NCBI GenBank assembly: GCA_947459175.1
Contig: CANHCT010000001.1
Location: forward strand, 1 to 51,749
DNA length: 51,749 nt
Source: Hymenobacteraceae bacterium
GTDB lineage: Bacteria > Bacteroidota > Bacteroidia > Cytophagales > Flexibacteraceae
Direction: 5' to 3'
Shown: positions 9,600-19,266 of the stretch, one piece after another
Position numbering within the stretch: the first letter of the stretch is position 1
Layout: every line of letters starts with the position of its first letter
Program-made: the position numbers and the translations under genes
Notes under the pieces: model-generated
What the model was told of the DNA's origin: nothing
What the model saw: only the letters and a program-made list of their open reading frames with translations
Database searches by the model: none

Positions 9600-12500
9600 T
9601 TATACTTCCGCTCCCTTCACCCGATTGAGAAGTTCTATTGCTTTTTCAATCGATTTCACCTCTTCAAACTTCAGCATCAGCTTTTTACCTACCTCCTTCA
9701 GCACGCAGAGCCGGGGATTGTCTTTCACAAATTCCAGAATATGCCCGAAGGTATCGCCCTGATAAAAGGCGGCATCGGGTTTGGAGATGAAATATCCCCG
9801 CATGGTTCCGTCTTTGAGGATAAGCTTTTCCATGCCCAGCGATACCCCAATCCAGCGGAGTTCTACCGATTTCATCAGGCGTTTTACCTGAACAGGCAGG
9901 GGTCCGAAGCGATCGGCCAGACTGGTCCCGAATTTTTCCAGTTCTTCTCTTGTTTTGAATTCATCGAGTTGGGTGTAGAGCCCGAGTCGTTCGGTGATGT
10001 TGCCCACATATTGTTCCGGAATGAGCAACTCCAAATCGGTTTCAATCACACATTCTTCAATTTCGGGTCTAAGTTGCAACTCGCTTTCAAACAAGGCTTT
10101 AAACTCCGTTTCCTTCAATTCCTGAATGGCTTCGTCCAGGATTTTATGGTAGGCTTCAAAGCCAATATCGGTGATAAATCCGCTTTGTTCTGCACCCAGC
10201 AAATCTCCTGCGCCCCGTATGTCCAGGTCCCGCATGGCAACCTTAAACCCGTCGCCCAGGTCCGAAAATTCTTCCAAAGTCTGAAGTCTTTTCCGGGCAT
10301 CGCTGGTGAGCACGGAAGCGGGCGGGGTAAAGAGGTAGCAGTAGGCCTTTTTATTGCTTCGGCCCACCCGTCCACGCATCTGATGCACATCCGAAAGACC
10401 AAACATATGGGCCTGATTGATGATGATGGTGTTGGCATTGGGAATATCCAGTCCGCTTTCCACAATATTGGTGCTCACGAGTACATCGTATTCACCATCA
10501 ATGAATTTCACCATTACATCTTCCAGTTTGCTGCCTTCCATCTGCCCGTGGGCCACCGCCACCTTGGCATCGGGCACCAGTTTCAGCACCACATTGGCAA
10601 TCTGGTCCAGGTCGTTAATTCGGTTGTGAATAAAAAAAACCTGCCCGCCCCGGCTTAGTTCATACCGAACTGCATCCCGAAGTATGGTTTCTGAAAAGGT
10701 GTGTACCTCCGTGGTGACAGGCTGGCGGTTGGGTGGGGGAGTGGCAATGATGCTCAGGTCGCGGCTGCCCATCAGAGAATGCTGCAGGGTACGGGGAATG
10801 GGTGTGGCGGTGAGAGTGAGGTTGTCCACATTTACCTTGATTTCCTTCAGTTTCTCTTTGGCTTTTACGCCAAATTTCTGCTCCTCATCCACAATCATCA
10901 GTCCGAGGTCCTTGAATTTCACTTTCTTACCCAACAACATGTGGGTACCGATGAGGATGTCGATTTCCCCCTTTTCTACTTTTTCCAGGGTCCGGCTGAT
11001 GTCGGCCTGCGACTTAAACCGGTTGATGTATTCCACATTGCATGGAAATTTCACCAAACGCTCGCGGAAGGTTTTGTAGTGCTGCATGGCCAGGATGGTA
11101 GTGGGCACGAGAACGGCCACCTGCTTGCTGTCGGCAACAGCCTTGAAGGCAGCCCGGATGGCTACTTCGGTTTTTCCAAACCCCACATCTCCGCAAACCA
11201 GCCTGTCCATGGGGCAGGTTTTTTCCATATCGTTTTTTACATCCTGGGTGGCTTTTGCCTGATCGGGGGTGTCTTCATAGATAAAGGAACTCTCCAATTC
11301 TGCCTGAAGATAAGAATCTTTTGAAAAAGCAAAGCCCTTTGATTCTCTGCGTTTTGCATACAGATTGATCAAGTCCTTGGCAATGTCTTTGACCTTCCTT
11401 TTTACCTTTTTCTTTTTATTTTCCCATTCTTCTGATCCGAGTTTTGAGATGGCCGGTGGTTCGCCTTCTTTTCCGGAGTATTTCGAAATTTTGTGCAGCG
11501 AATGGATGCTCACAAAAAGATAATCATTGTCGCGGTACACCAGCCTGACGGCCTCCTGCTGCCTTCCGGCAGATTCAATTTTTTCCAGGCCGGCAAATCG
11601 TCCGATTCCGTAGTCGATGTGGGTAACAAAATCTCCCGGCTGAAGGGTTTTCAATTCCTTCAGGGTCATGGCCCTCGAGCGTGAAAATCGCTCCCGGCCT
11701 TTCACCCGGTGGAAGCGCTCAAAAATCTGGTGGTCGGTAAAGCAAATCAGTTTTTGATTCCGGTCTTCAAATCCCTGACGCAGATTGAGATACAGAGCAG
11801 AAAATTCTACCCCCTGGTTGATTTCATCAAAAATGGTATGCAGCCTTTCCAGTTGTTTGGGCGAATCTGAACAAAGGAAATTGCGGTAGCCCATGAGTTC
11901 AAACTCGCTCAGGGTATTGCCCAGCAGATTGAAATCTTTGTTGAAGGAGGGCTGGGGTTTGGATGAAAATTCAACCAAAGCCGCATTTTTAGGGGCTTTG
12001 CTGCCGAAATAGATTTTCCTGAACTGCTCGGTTTGTTTCTGAAATTCAGCCCCTTGCACATACAATTGAGCCGGGTCTGTGAGCAGCCCTTTACCCCCGA
12101 TTTTCTCCACAATGCCGGACCACTCCACCTGCACCTGATTGAATACCTTCTGGATGGCCGCCTTGCTGCTTTCTTCATCCCGGAGCCAGAGCCTTGTTCC
12201 GGCCGGCACAAAGGTGAGCAGGGATTCCCGCTGATCTACAAGCATTTGCGAGCGGATGTTGGGCAGTATGTGGGCAGTATCGGCCCGCTGAACCGAAAGC
12301 TGGGTTTCGGGATGGAAATACCGTATGGATTCCACTTCATCGTCCATCAATTCGATGCGGATGGGATACTCGGAAGCATAAGAAAAAATATCGATGATGA
12401 AGCCCCGAACCGCAAATTGTCCCGGCTCGAAAACGAAGTCCGTCTTGTCGAAATGGAATTCGTGCATCAGTTCGTGGAGGGCATCAAAGTTGATTTTTTC

Positions 12501-12956
12501 CCCAACTGTTACCGCCCAGGAGTTGGAAACCAATGACTTTTTGTTGAGGACTTTTTCGGCCAAAGCCTCGCCATAGGTGACCACAATAAAGGGCTTTTCC
12601 TGACGGGCTGCTCCGGTAATCCACGACAAAACTTCGGCCCTCTGCAGCACATTGGCATTGTCGGTTTCTTCGTAATGATAGGCTTTTTTGAAGCTGGAGG
12701 GAAAAAGAAAAACCTTGTTGTCCTTCTCCAGCAATTGCTGCAGGTCGTCGGCAAAATAGGCAGCCTCTTCTTTATCGTTTAGAATAAAAACATGAGAATC
12801 AGAACTTTGGTAGCACCATGCAGCTGCTGCCACAGCATCCATCGACCCCGAAAGTCCCTTGAGGTGGATGCTGTTTTCTGCCTGCCCGGCCAGACTGATG
12901 GCCGTTTGCAGCAAGGGCTCGTTTTCGTACAGCCGGACAAATTCTCTTATTTTCAT
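9600..12956 (-). CDS. mfd: Transcription-repair coupling factor Mfd
   Basis: 1118 residues from ATG 12956; a longer frame to 13043 would include the promoter and lacks conservation. Visible in order: an N-terminal UvrB-like region; a CarD/RNA-polymerase-interaction domain near residue 440 (LQPGDFVTHIDYGIGRF); the helicase Walker A near 587 (GDVGFGKTEVAIRA); a DEEQ box near 687 (IVDEEQKFGVK); TATPIPRTLQ; the second RecA-like domain (NIVESGLDIPNANTIII, QMRGRVGRS); and the TRCF C-terminal domain. Mfd releases RNA polymerase stalled at DNA lesions and recruits UvrA. The gene stands alone on the minus strand, divergent from the ElyC-like gene. Confidence 0.97.
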   Translation of the reverse strand: MKIREFVRLYENEPLLQTAISLAGQAENSIHLKGLSGSMDAVAAAAWCYQSSDSHVFILNDKEEAAYFADDLQQLLEKDNKVFLFPSSFKKAYHYEETDNANVLQRAEVLSWITGAARQEKPFIVVTYGEALAEKVLNKKSLVSNSWAVTVGEKINFDALHELMHEFHFDKTDFVFEPGQFAVRGFIIDIFSYASEYPIRIELMDDEVESIRYFHPETQLSVQRADTAHILPNIRSQMLVDQRESLLTFVPAGTRLWLRDEESSKAAIQKVFNQVQVEWSGIVEKIGGKGLLTDPAQLYVQGAEFQKQTEQFRKIYFGSKAPKNAALVEFSSKPQPSFNKDFNLLGNTLSEFELMGYRNFLCSDSPKQLERLHTIFDEINQGVEFSALYLNLRQGFEDRNQKLICFTDHQIFERFHRVKGRERFSRSRAMTLKELKTLQPGDFVTHIDYGIGRFAGLEKIESAGRQQEAVRLVYRDNDYLFVSIHSLHKISKYSGKEGEPPAISKLGSEEWENKKKKVKRKVKDIAKDLINLYAKRRESKGFAFSKDSYLQAELESSFIYEDTPDQAKATQDVKNDMEKTCPMDRLVCGDVGFGKTEVAIRAAFKAVADSKQVAVLVPTTILAMQHYKTFRERLVKFPCNVEYINRFKSQADISRTLEKVEKGEIDILIGTHMLLGKKVKFKDLGLMIVDEEQKFGVKAKEKLKEIKVNVDNLTLTATPIPRTLQHSLMGSRDLSIIATPPPNRQPVTTEVHTFSETILRDAVRYELSRGGQVFFIHNRINDLDQIANVVLKLVPDAKVAVAHGQMEGSKLEDVMVKFIDGEYDVLVSTNIVESGLDIPNANTIIINQAHMFGLSDVHQMRGRVGRSNKKAYCYLFTPPASVLTSDARKRLQTLEEFSDLGDGFKVAMRDLDIRGAGDLLGAEQSGFITDIGFEAYHKILDEAIQELKETEFKALFESELQLRPEIEECVIETDLELLIPEQYVGNITERLGLYTQLDEFKTREELEKFGTSLADRFGPLPVQVKRLMKSVELRWIGVSLGMEKLILKDGTMRGYFISKPDAAFYQGDTFGHILEFVKDNPRLCVLKEVGKKLMLKFEEVKSIEKAIELLNRVKGAEV

Positions 12957-12965
12957 AAAGCGGGG

Positions 12966-12973
12966 CAAAAGTA
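12966..12973 (-). promoter_or_regulatory. -7 promoter box of mfd
   Basis: On the minus strand this reads TACTTTTG, a perfect TAnnTTTG. It ends only 9 bp before the ATG at 12956, so the mRNA leader must be very short. A matching -33 element is not clear. Confidence 0.55.
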
Positions 12974-13108
12974 AGGTTAAGTACCGAGTCACTGATTTGG
13001 GGGAGGCTTTTATTTTTCGCAGCTGCTTTTTCCGCTCCGGCACAGTATGGGTTGAGTTGGGTCCCGTTCTGAAAAAAAGACCTTAATTTGCCATTCTTTT
13101 TTCTTGTC

Positions 13109-13879
13109 ATGTTCTTCTATCTGTCCAAAACCTTGCACCATTTGCTCTTGCCGGTGCTATGGGTTTTGGGACTTTTGGTTTGGGCCGGACTTTCCCGCAA
13201 TCCGCGCAGGACAAAAATCCTGCTTTGGGTTTCGGTTTTTCTGATTGTTCTATTTTCGAACGACCACATCATCACCAGGCTGTATCAGAAATGGGAATAC
13301 CCCGTCATCCCGATTGCTGAACTCAGCGGCAAATATGATGTAGCGGTTGTTTTAGGAGGATTTACCGACCTCTCCAAGCATCCCCGCGACCGTGTGTATC
13401 TATCGCAGGGAGCAGATCGGGTAATGCATGCTGTTTTGCTGTACAAGTCGGGAAGGGTAAAAGAAATTTTGGCATCCGGAGGTTCCGGAATAATTAATTT
13501 TTCTGATGCTTCAGAAGCCGAGGGAATCCAGCAGGTTTTGTTGCTCTGCGGCGTGGATTCTGCAGATATTCTACTCGACACTAAAAGTCGGAATACCCAT
13601 GAAAATGCTTTGAATTCCAGACATATAATTCAGAAAAATTATTCTCATAATCCCCGGATTCTGGTATTTACTTCTGCCTTTCACTGCCGAAGGGCGGAGG
13701 CTTGTTTCGAAAAAGCAGGCCTCAGGGTAGATATGTTTCCGGTTGATTTTCGATTTACAGATCCGGGATTTAACGAGGAAAAAGCATTTATTCCTTCCGA
13801 CAATGCATGGGGAAAATGGAGTTTGCTTATCCATGAAGTTGCCGGATATTTTGTGTACAAATGGCTGGGCTATGCCTGA
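13109..13879 (+). CDS. YdcF/ElyC family (DUF218) membrane protein
   Basis: 256 residues from ATG 13109. A TAATTTG element at 13084-13090 argues against the upstream in-frame start at 13088. Two N-terminal hydrophobic helices (VLWVLGLLVWAGL and ILLWVSVFLIVLFS) anchor a DUF218 domain: DVAVVLGGF, GADRVMHAVLLYKSGRVKEI, SGGSG, EAEGIQQVLLLCGV, DTKSRNTHENALNS, LVFTSAFHCRRAEACF. ElyC of E. coli acts in envelope biogenesis, linked to the undecaprenyl carrier, and YdcF binds S-adenosylmethionine; which applies here is unknown. An MFS gene follows after 13 bp, so they are probably co-transcribed. Confidence 0.85.
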   Translation: MFFYLSKTLHHLLLPVLWVLGLLVWAGLSRNPRRTKILLWVSVFLIVLFSNDHIITRLYQKWEYPVIPIAELSGKYDVAVVLGGFTDLSKHPRDRVYLSQGADRVMHAVLLYKSGRVKEILASGGSGIINFSDASEAEGIQQVLLLCGVDSADILLDTKSRNTHENALNSRHIIQKNYSHNPRILVFTSAFHCRRAEACFEKAGLRVDMFPVDFRFTDPGFNEEKAFIPSDNAWGKWSLLIHEVAGYFVYKWLGYA

Positions 13880-13892
13880 AAAAATTTAAGTA

Positions 13893-15101
13893 TTGAAATC
13901 TAATTCATTAACCAAAAAACAGCTGGGATACCTTTTGCTGCTGGCTTCGGTCAACTTTACCCACATCATGGATTTTATGATCATGATGCCCATGGCACCT
14001 CAGCTGATGCGGGTATTGCAAATCAATCCGGCTCAGTTCAGTTTGCTGGTGGCTTCCTACACCATTGCAGCGGGCACGGCCAGCTTTCTGGGTACATTCT
14101 TTGTAGATCAGTTTGACCGAAAAAAGGTGCTGCTGTTCTGTTATGCGGGTTTTTGCATTGGCACTTTGCTTTGCGGAATGGCAGGTGAATACCATTTGCT
14201 TTTTTCTGCCCGTGTATTTACAGGCTTGATGGGCGGCATCATAGGTTCTCAGGTACTGAGTATTGTGGGTGATTTGGTGCCGGTGCACCACAGGGGCAAG
14301 GCCACGGGTATGGTTATGACGGGCTTCTCGGCCGCTTCGGTGCTGGGTGTTCCTGTGGGTTTGCTTTGCGCCACCAAATGGGGTTGGGAGATGCCTTTTT
14401 TCGGAATTGCCGTTTTGGGATTTATGGTTTGGTTTCTCGTTTTCAGCGTGTTGCCTCCCATCCGGGAGCACATCGCAAGCCAGTCCCGCCAAAGCCCTTT
14501 TCAGCTGATCCGGGAAATATGGAATGTCCGCAGCCATCGGATTGCCCTGGGCTTTACCATTCTGGTGGCTTTTTCACATTTCACTATGATTCCCTTCTTA
14601 TCGCCCTTTATGGTGGCCAATGTGGGCTTTGAAGAACTGGAGCTCAGCTACATATACATTATTGGCGGCGGGCTTACCCTTTTCACAGGTCCTTTTATTG
14701 GCCGGCTTGCCGATCAGTACGGCACGGTTCGGATTTTTGCCATCATGATTTTCATGGCCTTTATTCCGCAATATGCCATTACCACCATGCCGCCTTCACC
14801 CCTTTGGTTTGCGCTTCTGTTTACTTCCCTGTTTTTCATTTTTTCGGGCGGAAGGTTTGTTCCCTCTCAAGCCCTCACCATCGGAGCGGTACAGCCCAGG
14901 ATGCGGGGTGGATTTATGAGTCTCAACTCCTCTGTGATGCAAATGGGCAGCGGATTGGCTGCATTTATGGCCGGCTTGGTGGTGAGCAAAACACCGGAAG
15001 GGCGGCTGGTCCATTACGAAATTCTTGGTTATTCTACCATGGCTTTCAGCTTGTTGAGTGTATTTGTGGCAAGGAAATTAAAGAAAGCTTACGGCAGCTG
15101 A
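13893..15101 (+). CDS. MFS transporter (drug or sugar efflux type)
   Basis: 402 residues from TTG 13893, with 12 predicted membrane segments. The MFS signature after helix 2 reads DQFDRKKVLLFCYAGFCIG. The second half carries the related loop GRLADQYGTVRIF. Short loops and the start LGYLLLLASVNFTHIMDFMI suggest the AraJ/arabinose-efflux-like DHA1 group. It sits 13 bp after the ElyC-like gene. The substrate is unknown. Its start is close behind the upstream stop, so translational coupling is plausible. Confidence 0.88.
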   Translation: MKSNSLTKKQLGYLLLLASVNFTHIMDFMIMMPMAPQLMRVLQINPAQFSLLVASYTIAAGTASFLGTFFVDQFDRKKVLLFCYAGFCIGTLLCGMAGEYHLLFSARVFTGLMGGIIGSQVLSIVGDLVPVHHRGKATGMVMTGFSAASVLGVPVGLLCATKWGWEMPFFGIAVLGFMVWFLVFSVLPPIREHIASQSRQSPFQLIREIWNVRSHRIALGFTILVAFSHFTMIPFLSPFMVANVGFEELELSYIYIIGGGLTLFTGPFIGRLADQYGTVRIFAIMIFMAFIPQYAITTMPPSPLWFALLFTSLFFIFSGGRFVPSQALTIGAVQPRMRGGFMSLNSSVMQMGSGLAAFMAGLVVSKTPEGRLVHYEILGYSTMAFSLLSVFVARKLKKAYGS

Positions 15102-15142
15102 GGGTCGCCTGTAATCCGATAATACAGCAGGGTTTCATTCGT

Positions 15143-15171
15143 TTTGTACATTTATTTTTGTTGTATCATTG
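15143..15171 (+). promoter_or_regulatory. Candidate promoter boxes for the EamA transporter gene
   Basis: TATTTTTG at 15153-15160 is a perfect -7 box. An alternative is TTTG at 15143-15146 followed 17 bp later by TATCATTG at 15164-15171. Either would drive the gene starting at 15206. Confidence 0.4.
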
Positions 15172-15205
15172 CCCCCTTTGATACCCGAATCCCGCACCAA
15201 GATTG

Positions 15206-16171
15206 ATGTCCATTTTTCAGGATAATTTTTTCGGAATTCTCGGAGCTCTGATTTCCATGCTCTGTTTTGGCTTGGCCGACAGCCTTTGGAAAATCCCGGT
15301 CCAGGCTTTTGGTGCCCTGCGATCCGTTCTTTTTCGGAATGTATTTGTGGTCCTTTTTGTTTTGCCGTATTTCCTCTGGGGCTACCAAGAAGCTTTTGTA
15401 CCTCTTCAGGCTGTTTTGGCCACTTTTCTGATTTCACTTTTTTCCTATCTGGGCCTGTATTTTTTTGCAAAATCGATAAAAAATGGCCTGACCTCTGTCA
15501 TGGTTCCTGTTACCGGCCTCAATACCCTTGTGACCCTCCTGATTTCCATCTTCAGTCACGACCCCGGGGTAAACTGGATTGTAGGGGGCGGTGTATTATT
15601 TGCCCTTTCGGGGCTTTTTCTCCTGAATATCAACCTGAAAGACGGCCGGTTCAGGCTGGTTTTTCAACATGATAAGGGCCTGAAATATGCCCTGGCTTGC
15701 GCACTGTGCTGGGGCATCAGTTTTGCCTACAGTTATTTTGCTGTTGCCTTTACCGGACCCGTTTTGTTTACCATTCTTCAGGAAGTCACAATACTTTGCC
15801 TTGCGCTGATCCATTTCCTGATTGCTCAATTGTTTCTGTTAAGGACCGAGAATCCCTATGCAAAAGGCCTCAATGTTTTTGATATTAGTCTCCAGGCACC
15901 CCAACGATTTGGTTTTTCTCCGGCATGGCGGCAAAATTGGTTAATTTATGTCCTCATTGGCATTCTGGGTGGAGTTGGGGCCATTTTCAATGTCAGCGCA
16001 CTGGATAAAGCCAGCATCAATACTGTCACAGGACTTGTCTGTATGGCGCCTGTAATATCCGTCCTCTTCGGGCAACTGTATTACGGCGAAAAACTGACCG
16101 GCCAGCAGAAGTCGGCGGTTTTTCTCATTATTTGCGGGGTTTTTCTGATATCCTATTTTCGCTATTATTAA
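15206..16171 (+). CDS. DMT superfamily (EamA-type) transporter
   Basis: 321 residues from ATG 15206; a TTG one codon earlier is possible. About ten hydrophobic segments arranged as two EamA halves (FGILGALISMLCFGLADSLW and, in the second half, GLKYALACALCWGISFAYSY). The last helices (LVCMAPVISVLFGQLYYGEK, then a short helix) match the conserved P-V-x-x-x-L-x-G-x-x-x-x-G-E pattern of the family. Members export or import amino acids, nucleotides or small metabolites across the inner membrane; the substrate here is unknown. It is a single gene with its own promoter. Confidence 0.88.
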   Translation: MSIFQDNFFGILGALISMLCFGLADSLWKIPVQAFGALRSVLFRNVFVVLFVLPYFLWGYQEAFVPLQAVLATFLISLFSYLGLYFFAKSIKNGLTSVMVPVTGLNTLVTLLISIFSHDPGVNWIVGGGVLFALSGLFLLNINLKDGRFRLVFQHDKGLKYALACALCWGISFAYSYFAVAFTGPVLFTILQEVTILCLALIHFLIAQLFLLRTENPYAKGLNVFDISLQAPQRFGFSPAWRQNWLIYVLIGILGGVGAIFNVSALDKASINTVTGLVCMAPVISVLFGQLYYGEKLTGQQKSAVFLIICGVFLISYFRYY

Positions 16172-16273
16172 GTTGAAATACAGAAGATTGTCGCATGAAT
16201 CCAAGGTCAGAATCCCCATTTCTAAACAATTACATCTGCCCCTTGGTTCTCATTCCTGAGTTTTATTAACTGA

Positions 16274-17338
16274 ATGAATCATCATTTTTATAAAGTAAAA
16301 GTCCAAAACCGGATTTCAGAAACGCCCGACGCGTACACCCTCATTTTCGATCAGCACCCGGCTTTCCCGAAAAATTATTTGCCGGGCCAATTCCTCACCA
16401 TCAAAGCCGATATCGGAGGCGAGAATCTTCGCCGGGCTTACAGTTTGTCCAGCTCCCCGGCCTGCGACGATTGCATGGCGGTAACCATCAAAAAAATTCC
16501 GGATGGCAAAATGAGCAACTGGCTGGAAACCCATGGCCTGGCGGGCGATGAACTTGAAATCATGCCGCCGACAGGAAATTTTGTTTTTCAGCCTCATGGC
16601 AGCCGAAAGCGCTGGTTTATGCTTTATGCGGCCGGAAGCGGAATTACCCCGATATTTTCTATTTTGAAAAGTATCCTTTGCCTTGAGCAACAGAGTTTTG
16701 TTTCGCTCATGTACGGCAATCGTACCGAATCGGACATCATCTTTAAAAAGGAACTCGATGAATGGCTGGTGCGCTATCCTTCGCGACTGAAGGTTTTGCA
16801 CACGCTCTCTCAGCCCGGCGAAAACTGGTTTGGCGAGACCGGCCGTATCGGTGAAGAACTGATTATGCACACCCTGGAAAGCCTGAAACCGGTAAGCCCT
16901 TTCGAAGAAACCCATGTGTTCATGTGCGGCCCGCAGGCCATGATGGATACCATCGGACAGATAGTTCATAGTCAAGGAGTTAAAAAGGAAAATATTCATC
17001 GCGAAAGCTTTTTTGCCTCACCTGCCGAAGCCTCTGCCATACCTGAGGGCAGCTTGCCGCTTTCAGAGCGAAAAGTCACCATCCACCTGGACGGAGATGT
17101 ATTTGAGGTAACGGTCAGTCCGAAAACTACTATACTGGAAGCCGCCCTCGATCAGGATATCGACATGCCCTACAGTTGCCAAAGCGGATTGTGTACCGCC
17201 TGCCGTGGAAAATGCACTTCGGGCAGTGTGCACATGGATGAAAGGGAAGGCCTCTCAGACGATGAATTGGCCGAGGGCTATGTACTGACCTGCGTAGGCC
17301 ATCCCCTTACCGACAATGTGGTGATAGAAATGGGTTAA
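16274..17338 (+). CDS. Ferredoxin reductase-type flavoprotein with C-terminal 2Fe-2S domain (PaaE-like)
   Basis: 354 residues from ATG 16274. Residues 1-100 form the FAD-binding barrel with RRAYS at 53-57. Residues about 110-235 form the NAD(P)H domain, with AAGSGITPIFS near 119 and FMCGPQAMMDT. The C-terminus is a plant-type [2Fe-2S] ferredoxin with Cys302, Cys307, Cys310 and Cys340. This domain order fits PaaE (phenylacetyl-CoA epoxidase reductase) and related class I oxygenase reductases or HCP/NADH reductases. No paaABCD genes are nearby, so a role in phenylacetate breakdown is unproven; it may feed electrons to a desaturase or other oxygenase. It appears to be a single-gene unit. Confidence 0.88.
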   Translation: MNHHFYKVKVQNRISETPDAYTLIFDQHPAFPKNYLPGQFLTIKADIGGENLRRAYSLSSSPACDDCMAVTIKKIPDGKMSNWLETHGLAGDELEIMPPTGNFVFQPHGSRKRWFMLYAAGSGITPIFSILKSILCLEQQSFVSLMYGNRTESDIIFKKELDEWLVRYPSRLKVLHTLSQPGENWFGETGRIGEELIMHTLESLKPVSPFEETHVFMCGPQAMMDTIGQIVHSQGVKKENIHRESFFASPAEASAIPEGSLPLSERKVTIHLDGDVFEVTVSPKTTILEAALDQDIDMPYSCQSGLCTACRGKCTSGSVHMDEREGLSDDELAEGYVLTCVGHPLTDNVVIEMG

Positions 17339-17372
17339 ACGGCCCCCGGCTATTTGGTTTTCCATCCCTTAT

Positions 17373-17392
17373 CAGGAAAAAGCATTTTCCTG
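17373..17392 (+). terminator. Hairpin after the reductase gene, weak terminator
   Basis: CAGGAAAA / TTTTCCTG pair perfectly around an AGCA loop, 35 bp after the reductase stop. The T run comes only after a short gap (TCCTCATTTTTA), so termination strength is uncertain. Confidence 0.4.
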
Positions 17393-17463
17393 TCCTCATT
17401 TTTAAAATTTCCCTTCCGTCCTTTGGATTAGTCTCCATATTTGCACCGCAATACCAATTACAA

Positions 17464-19134
17464 ATGGCAAACGAAACCATTATATTCTCCATGGCCGGGG
17501 TGAGCAAATACTGGCCACCCAGAAAGCAAGTCCTCAAGAACATCTATTTGTCTTTTTTCTACGGTGCCAAAATCGGTGTGCTGGGTCTGAACGGCTCGGG
17601 AAAATCGACTTTGCTGAAGCTGATTGCAGGTAAGGACAAGGAGTTTGAAGGAGAGATTGTCTTTTCTCCCGGCTACACCGTGGGCATGCTGGAGCAGGAA
17701 CCCGATTTGGACCCCAATAAAACGGTAAAAGAAGTGGTGCAGGAAGCGGTTCAGAATGTAGTGGATTTGCTTCGGGAATTTGATGAGATCAACGAGAAAT
17801 TTGCCGAAGAAATGACCGACGATGAGATGACAAAACTCATTGAGCGTCAGGGAGAAGTGCAGGAGAAGCTGGACCATCTTGATGCCTGGAGCCTCGACCA
17901 GAAACTGGAGCGTGCCATGGATGCCCTGCGCTGCCCGCCTGATGATGCCATGGTCAGTGTGCTATCGGGTGGAGAAAAAAGGCGGGTGGCTTTGTGCCGT
18001 TTGCTGCTGCAATCGCCTGATGTTTTGCTCCTCGATGAGCCTACCAACCACCTCGATGCCGAATCGGTTTTGTGGCTGGAGCAATTTTTGAAAGATTATA
18101 AAGGCACGGTCATTGCCGTTACCCACGACCGTTATTTTCTCGACAATGTGGCTGGTTGGATTCTGGAACTCGACAGGGGAGAAGGTATTCCCTGGAAGGG
18201 CAACTACAGCAGTTGGTTAGAGCAAAAACAGGAAAGACTGGCCAAAGAGGAAAAAGCAGAAACCAAGCGCATGAAGACTTTGGCCCGTGAATTGGAGTGG
18301 GTTCGAATGGCGCCCAAAGCACGGCAAGCCAAGAGCAAAGCCCGTCTCGGTGCTTATGAAAAGCTGATAGGGGAAGAAGCCCGTCAGGCAGAAGAAAAAC
18401 TCGAACTCTACATTCCTCCGGGACCCCGCCTGGGAACTAAAGTAATTGAAGCCCACGGCGTAAGCAAAGCATTTGGAGATAAACTACTGTTCGAAAATCT
18501 GGATTTCAGTCTGCCGCAGGCAGGAATAGTAGGCGTAATCGGGCCCAATGGCGCCGGTAAAACCACACTTTTCAGACTTATTACCGGACAAATAAAACCC
18601 GATACCGGCACATTCGAAGTGGGACCAACTGTAAAGTGGGCCTATGTAGACCAGAGCCACGACGGTATGGACCCGAATAAAACCATTTTTCAGGCCATCA
18701 CAGGAGGGACCGATCTGATGAACCTGGGCGGCCGGCAGGTAAACAGCCGGGCCTATGTGGGCAAATTCAACTTTTCGGGAAGCGATCAGGAGAAAAAACT
18801 GGGTGTGCTTTCCGGAGGGGAGCGCAATCGGGTGCATCTTGCCATGGCTTTGAAAGAAGAAGCCAATCTGTTGCTGCTCGACGAACCTACCAACGATTTG
18901 GATGTGAATACCTTACGGGCACTGGAGGAGGCTTTGGAGAACTTCGGGGGCTGCGCTGTTATCATCAGCCACGACCGCTGGTTTCTCGATCGGGTAGCCA
19001 CCCACATTCTGGCATTCGAAGGCAACAGTCAGGTGGTGTTTTTTGAGGGCAATTTTTCGGATTACGAGGAGGCCCGCAAGAAAAGAGCAGGCAACGAAGC
19101 ACCGAAAAGGGTGAAATTCAAAAAGCTGGGCTGA
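17464..19134 (+). CDS. ettA: Energy-dependent translational throttle protein EttA (ABC-F ATPase)
   Basis: 556 residues from ATG 17464, the normal EttA length. Two ABC cassettes without membrane segments: Walker A GLNGSGKST near residue 42 and GPNGAGKTT near 358; signatures LSGGEKRR and LSGGERNR; Walker B VLLLDEPTNHLD and LLLLDEPTNDLD. The start MANETIIFSMAGVSKYWPP is typical of EttA, and the linker between the cassettes is rich in Arg, Lys and Glu (residues about 250-305, including KARQAKSKARLGAYEKL). EttA binds the ribosomal E site and couples early elongation to the ATP/ADP ratio. It is one of the most confidently named genes here. Confidence 0.95.
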   Translation: MANETIIFSMAGVSKYWPPRKQVLKNIYLSFFYGAKIGVLGLNGSGKSTLLKLIAGKDKEFEGEIVFSPGYTVGMLEQEPDLDPNKTVKEVVQEAVQNVVDLLREFDEINEKFAEEMTDDEMTKLIERQGEVQEKLDHLDAWSLDQKLERAMDALRCPPDDAMVSVLSGGEKRRVALCRLLLQSPDVLLLDEPTNHLDAESVLWLEQFLKDYKGTVIAVTHDRYFLDNVAGWILELDRGEGIPWKGNYSSWLEQKQERLAKEEKAETKRMKTLARELEWVRMAPKARQAKSKARLGAYEKLIGEEARQAEEKLELYIPPGPRLGTKVIEAHGVSKAFGDKLLFENLDFSLPQAGIVGVIGPNGAGKTTLFRLITGQIKPDTGTFEVGPTVKWAYVDQSHDGMDPNKTIFQAITGGTDLMNLGGRQVNSRAYVGKFNFSGSDQEKKLGVLSGGERNRVHLAMALKEEANLLLLDEPTNDLDVNTLRALEEALENFGGCAVIISHDRWFLDRVATHILAFEGNSQVVFFEGNFSDYEEARKKRAGNEAPKRVKFKKLG

Positions 19135-19266
19135 GGGTAAAGCGGCAGGCAGTTTTTTCCTCCATCGGCCTGATTCTCTTTGGGGTAATTTTTTTCCGAA
19201 TTCCGGTAAGATACGAATTTAGTCTGGCCGTACTTCAGGGATAAATGCTCGTAAGTACCCTGAAAA

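Noticed and set aside
9591-10658. Plus-strand frame of 355 codons opposite mfd
   Set aside because: It lies entirely antisense to conserved Mfd helicase motifs and has no recognisable features.
19234-19264. TTCAGGG / CCCTGAA inverted repeat between ettA and the exported protein gene
   Set aside because: Large loop and no T run; may be chance.
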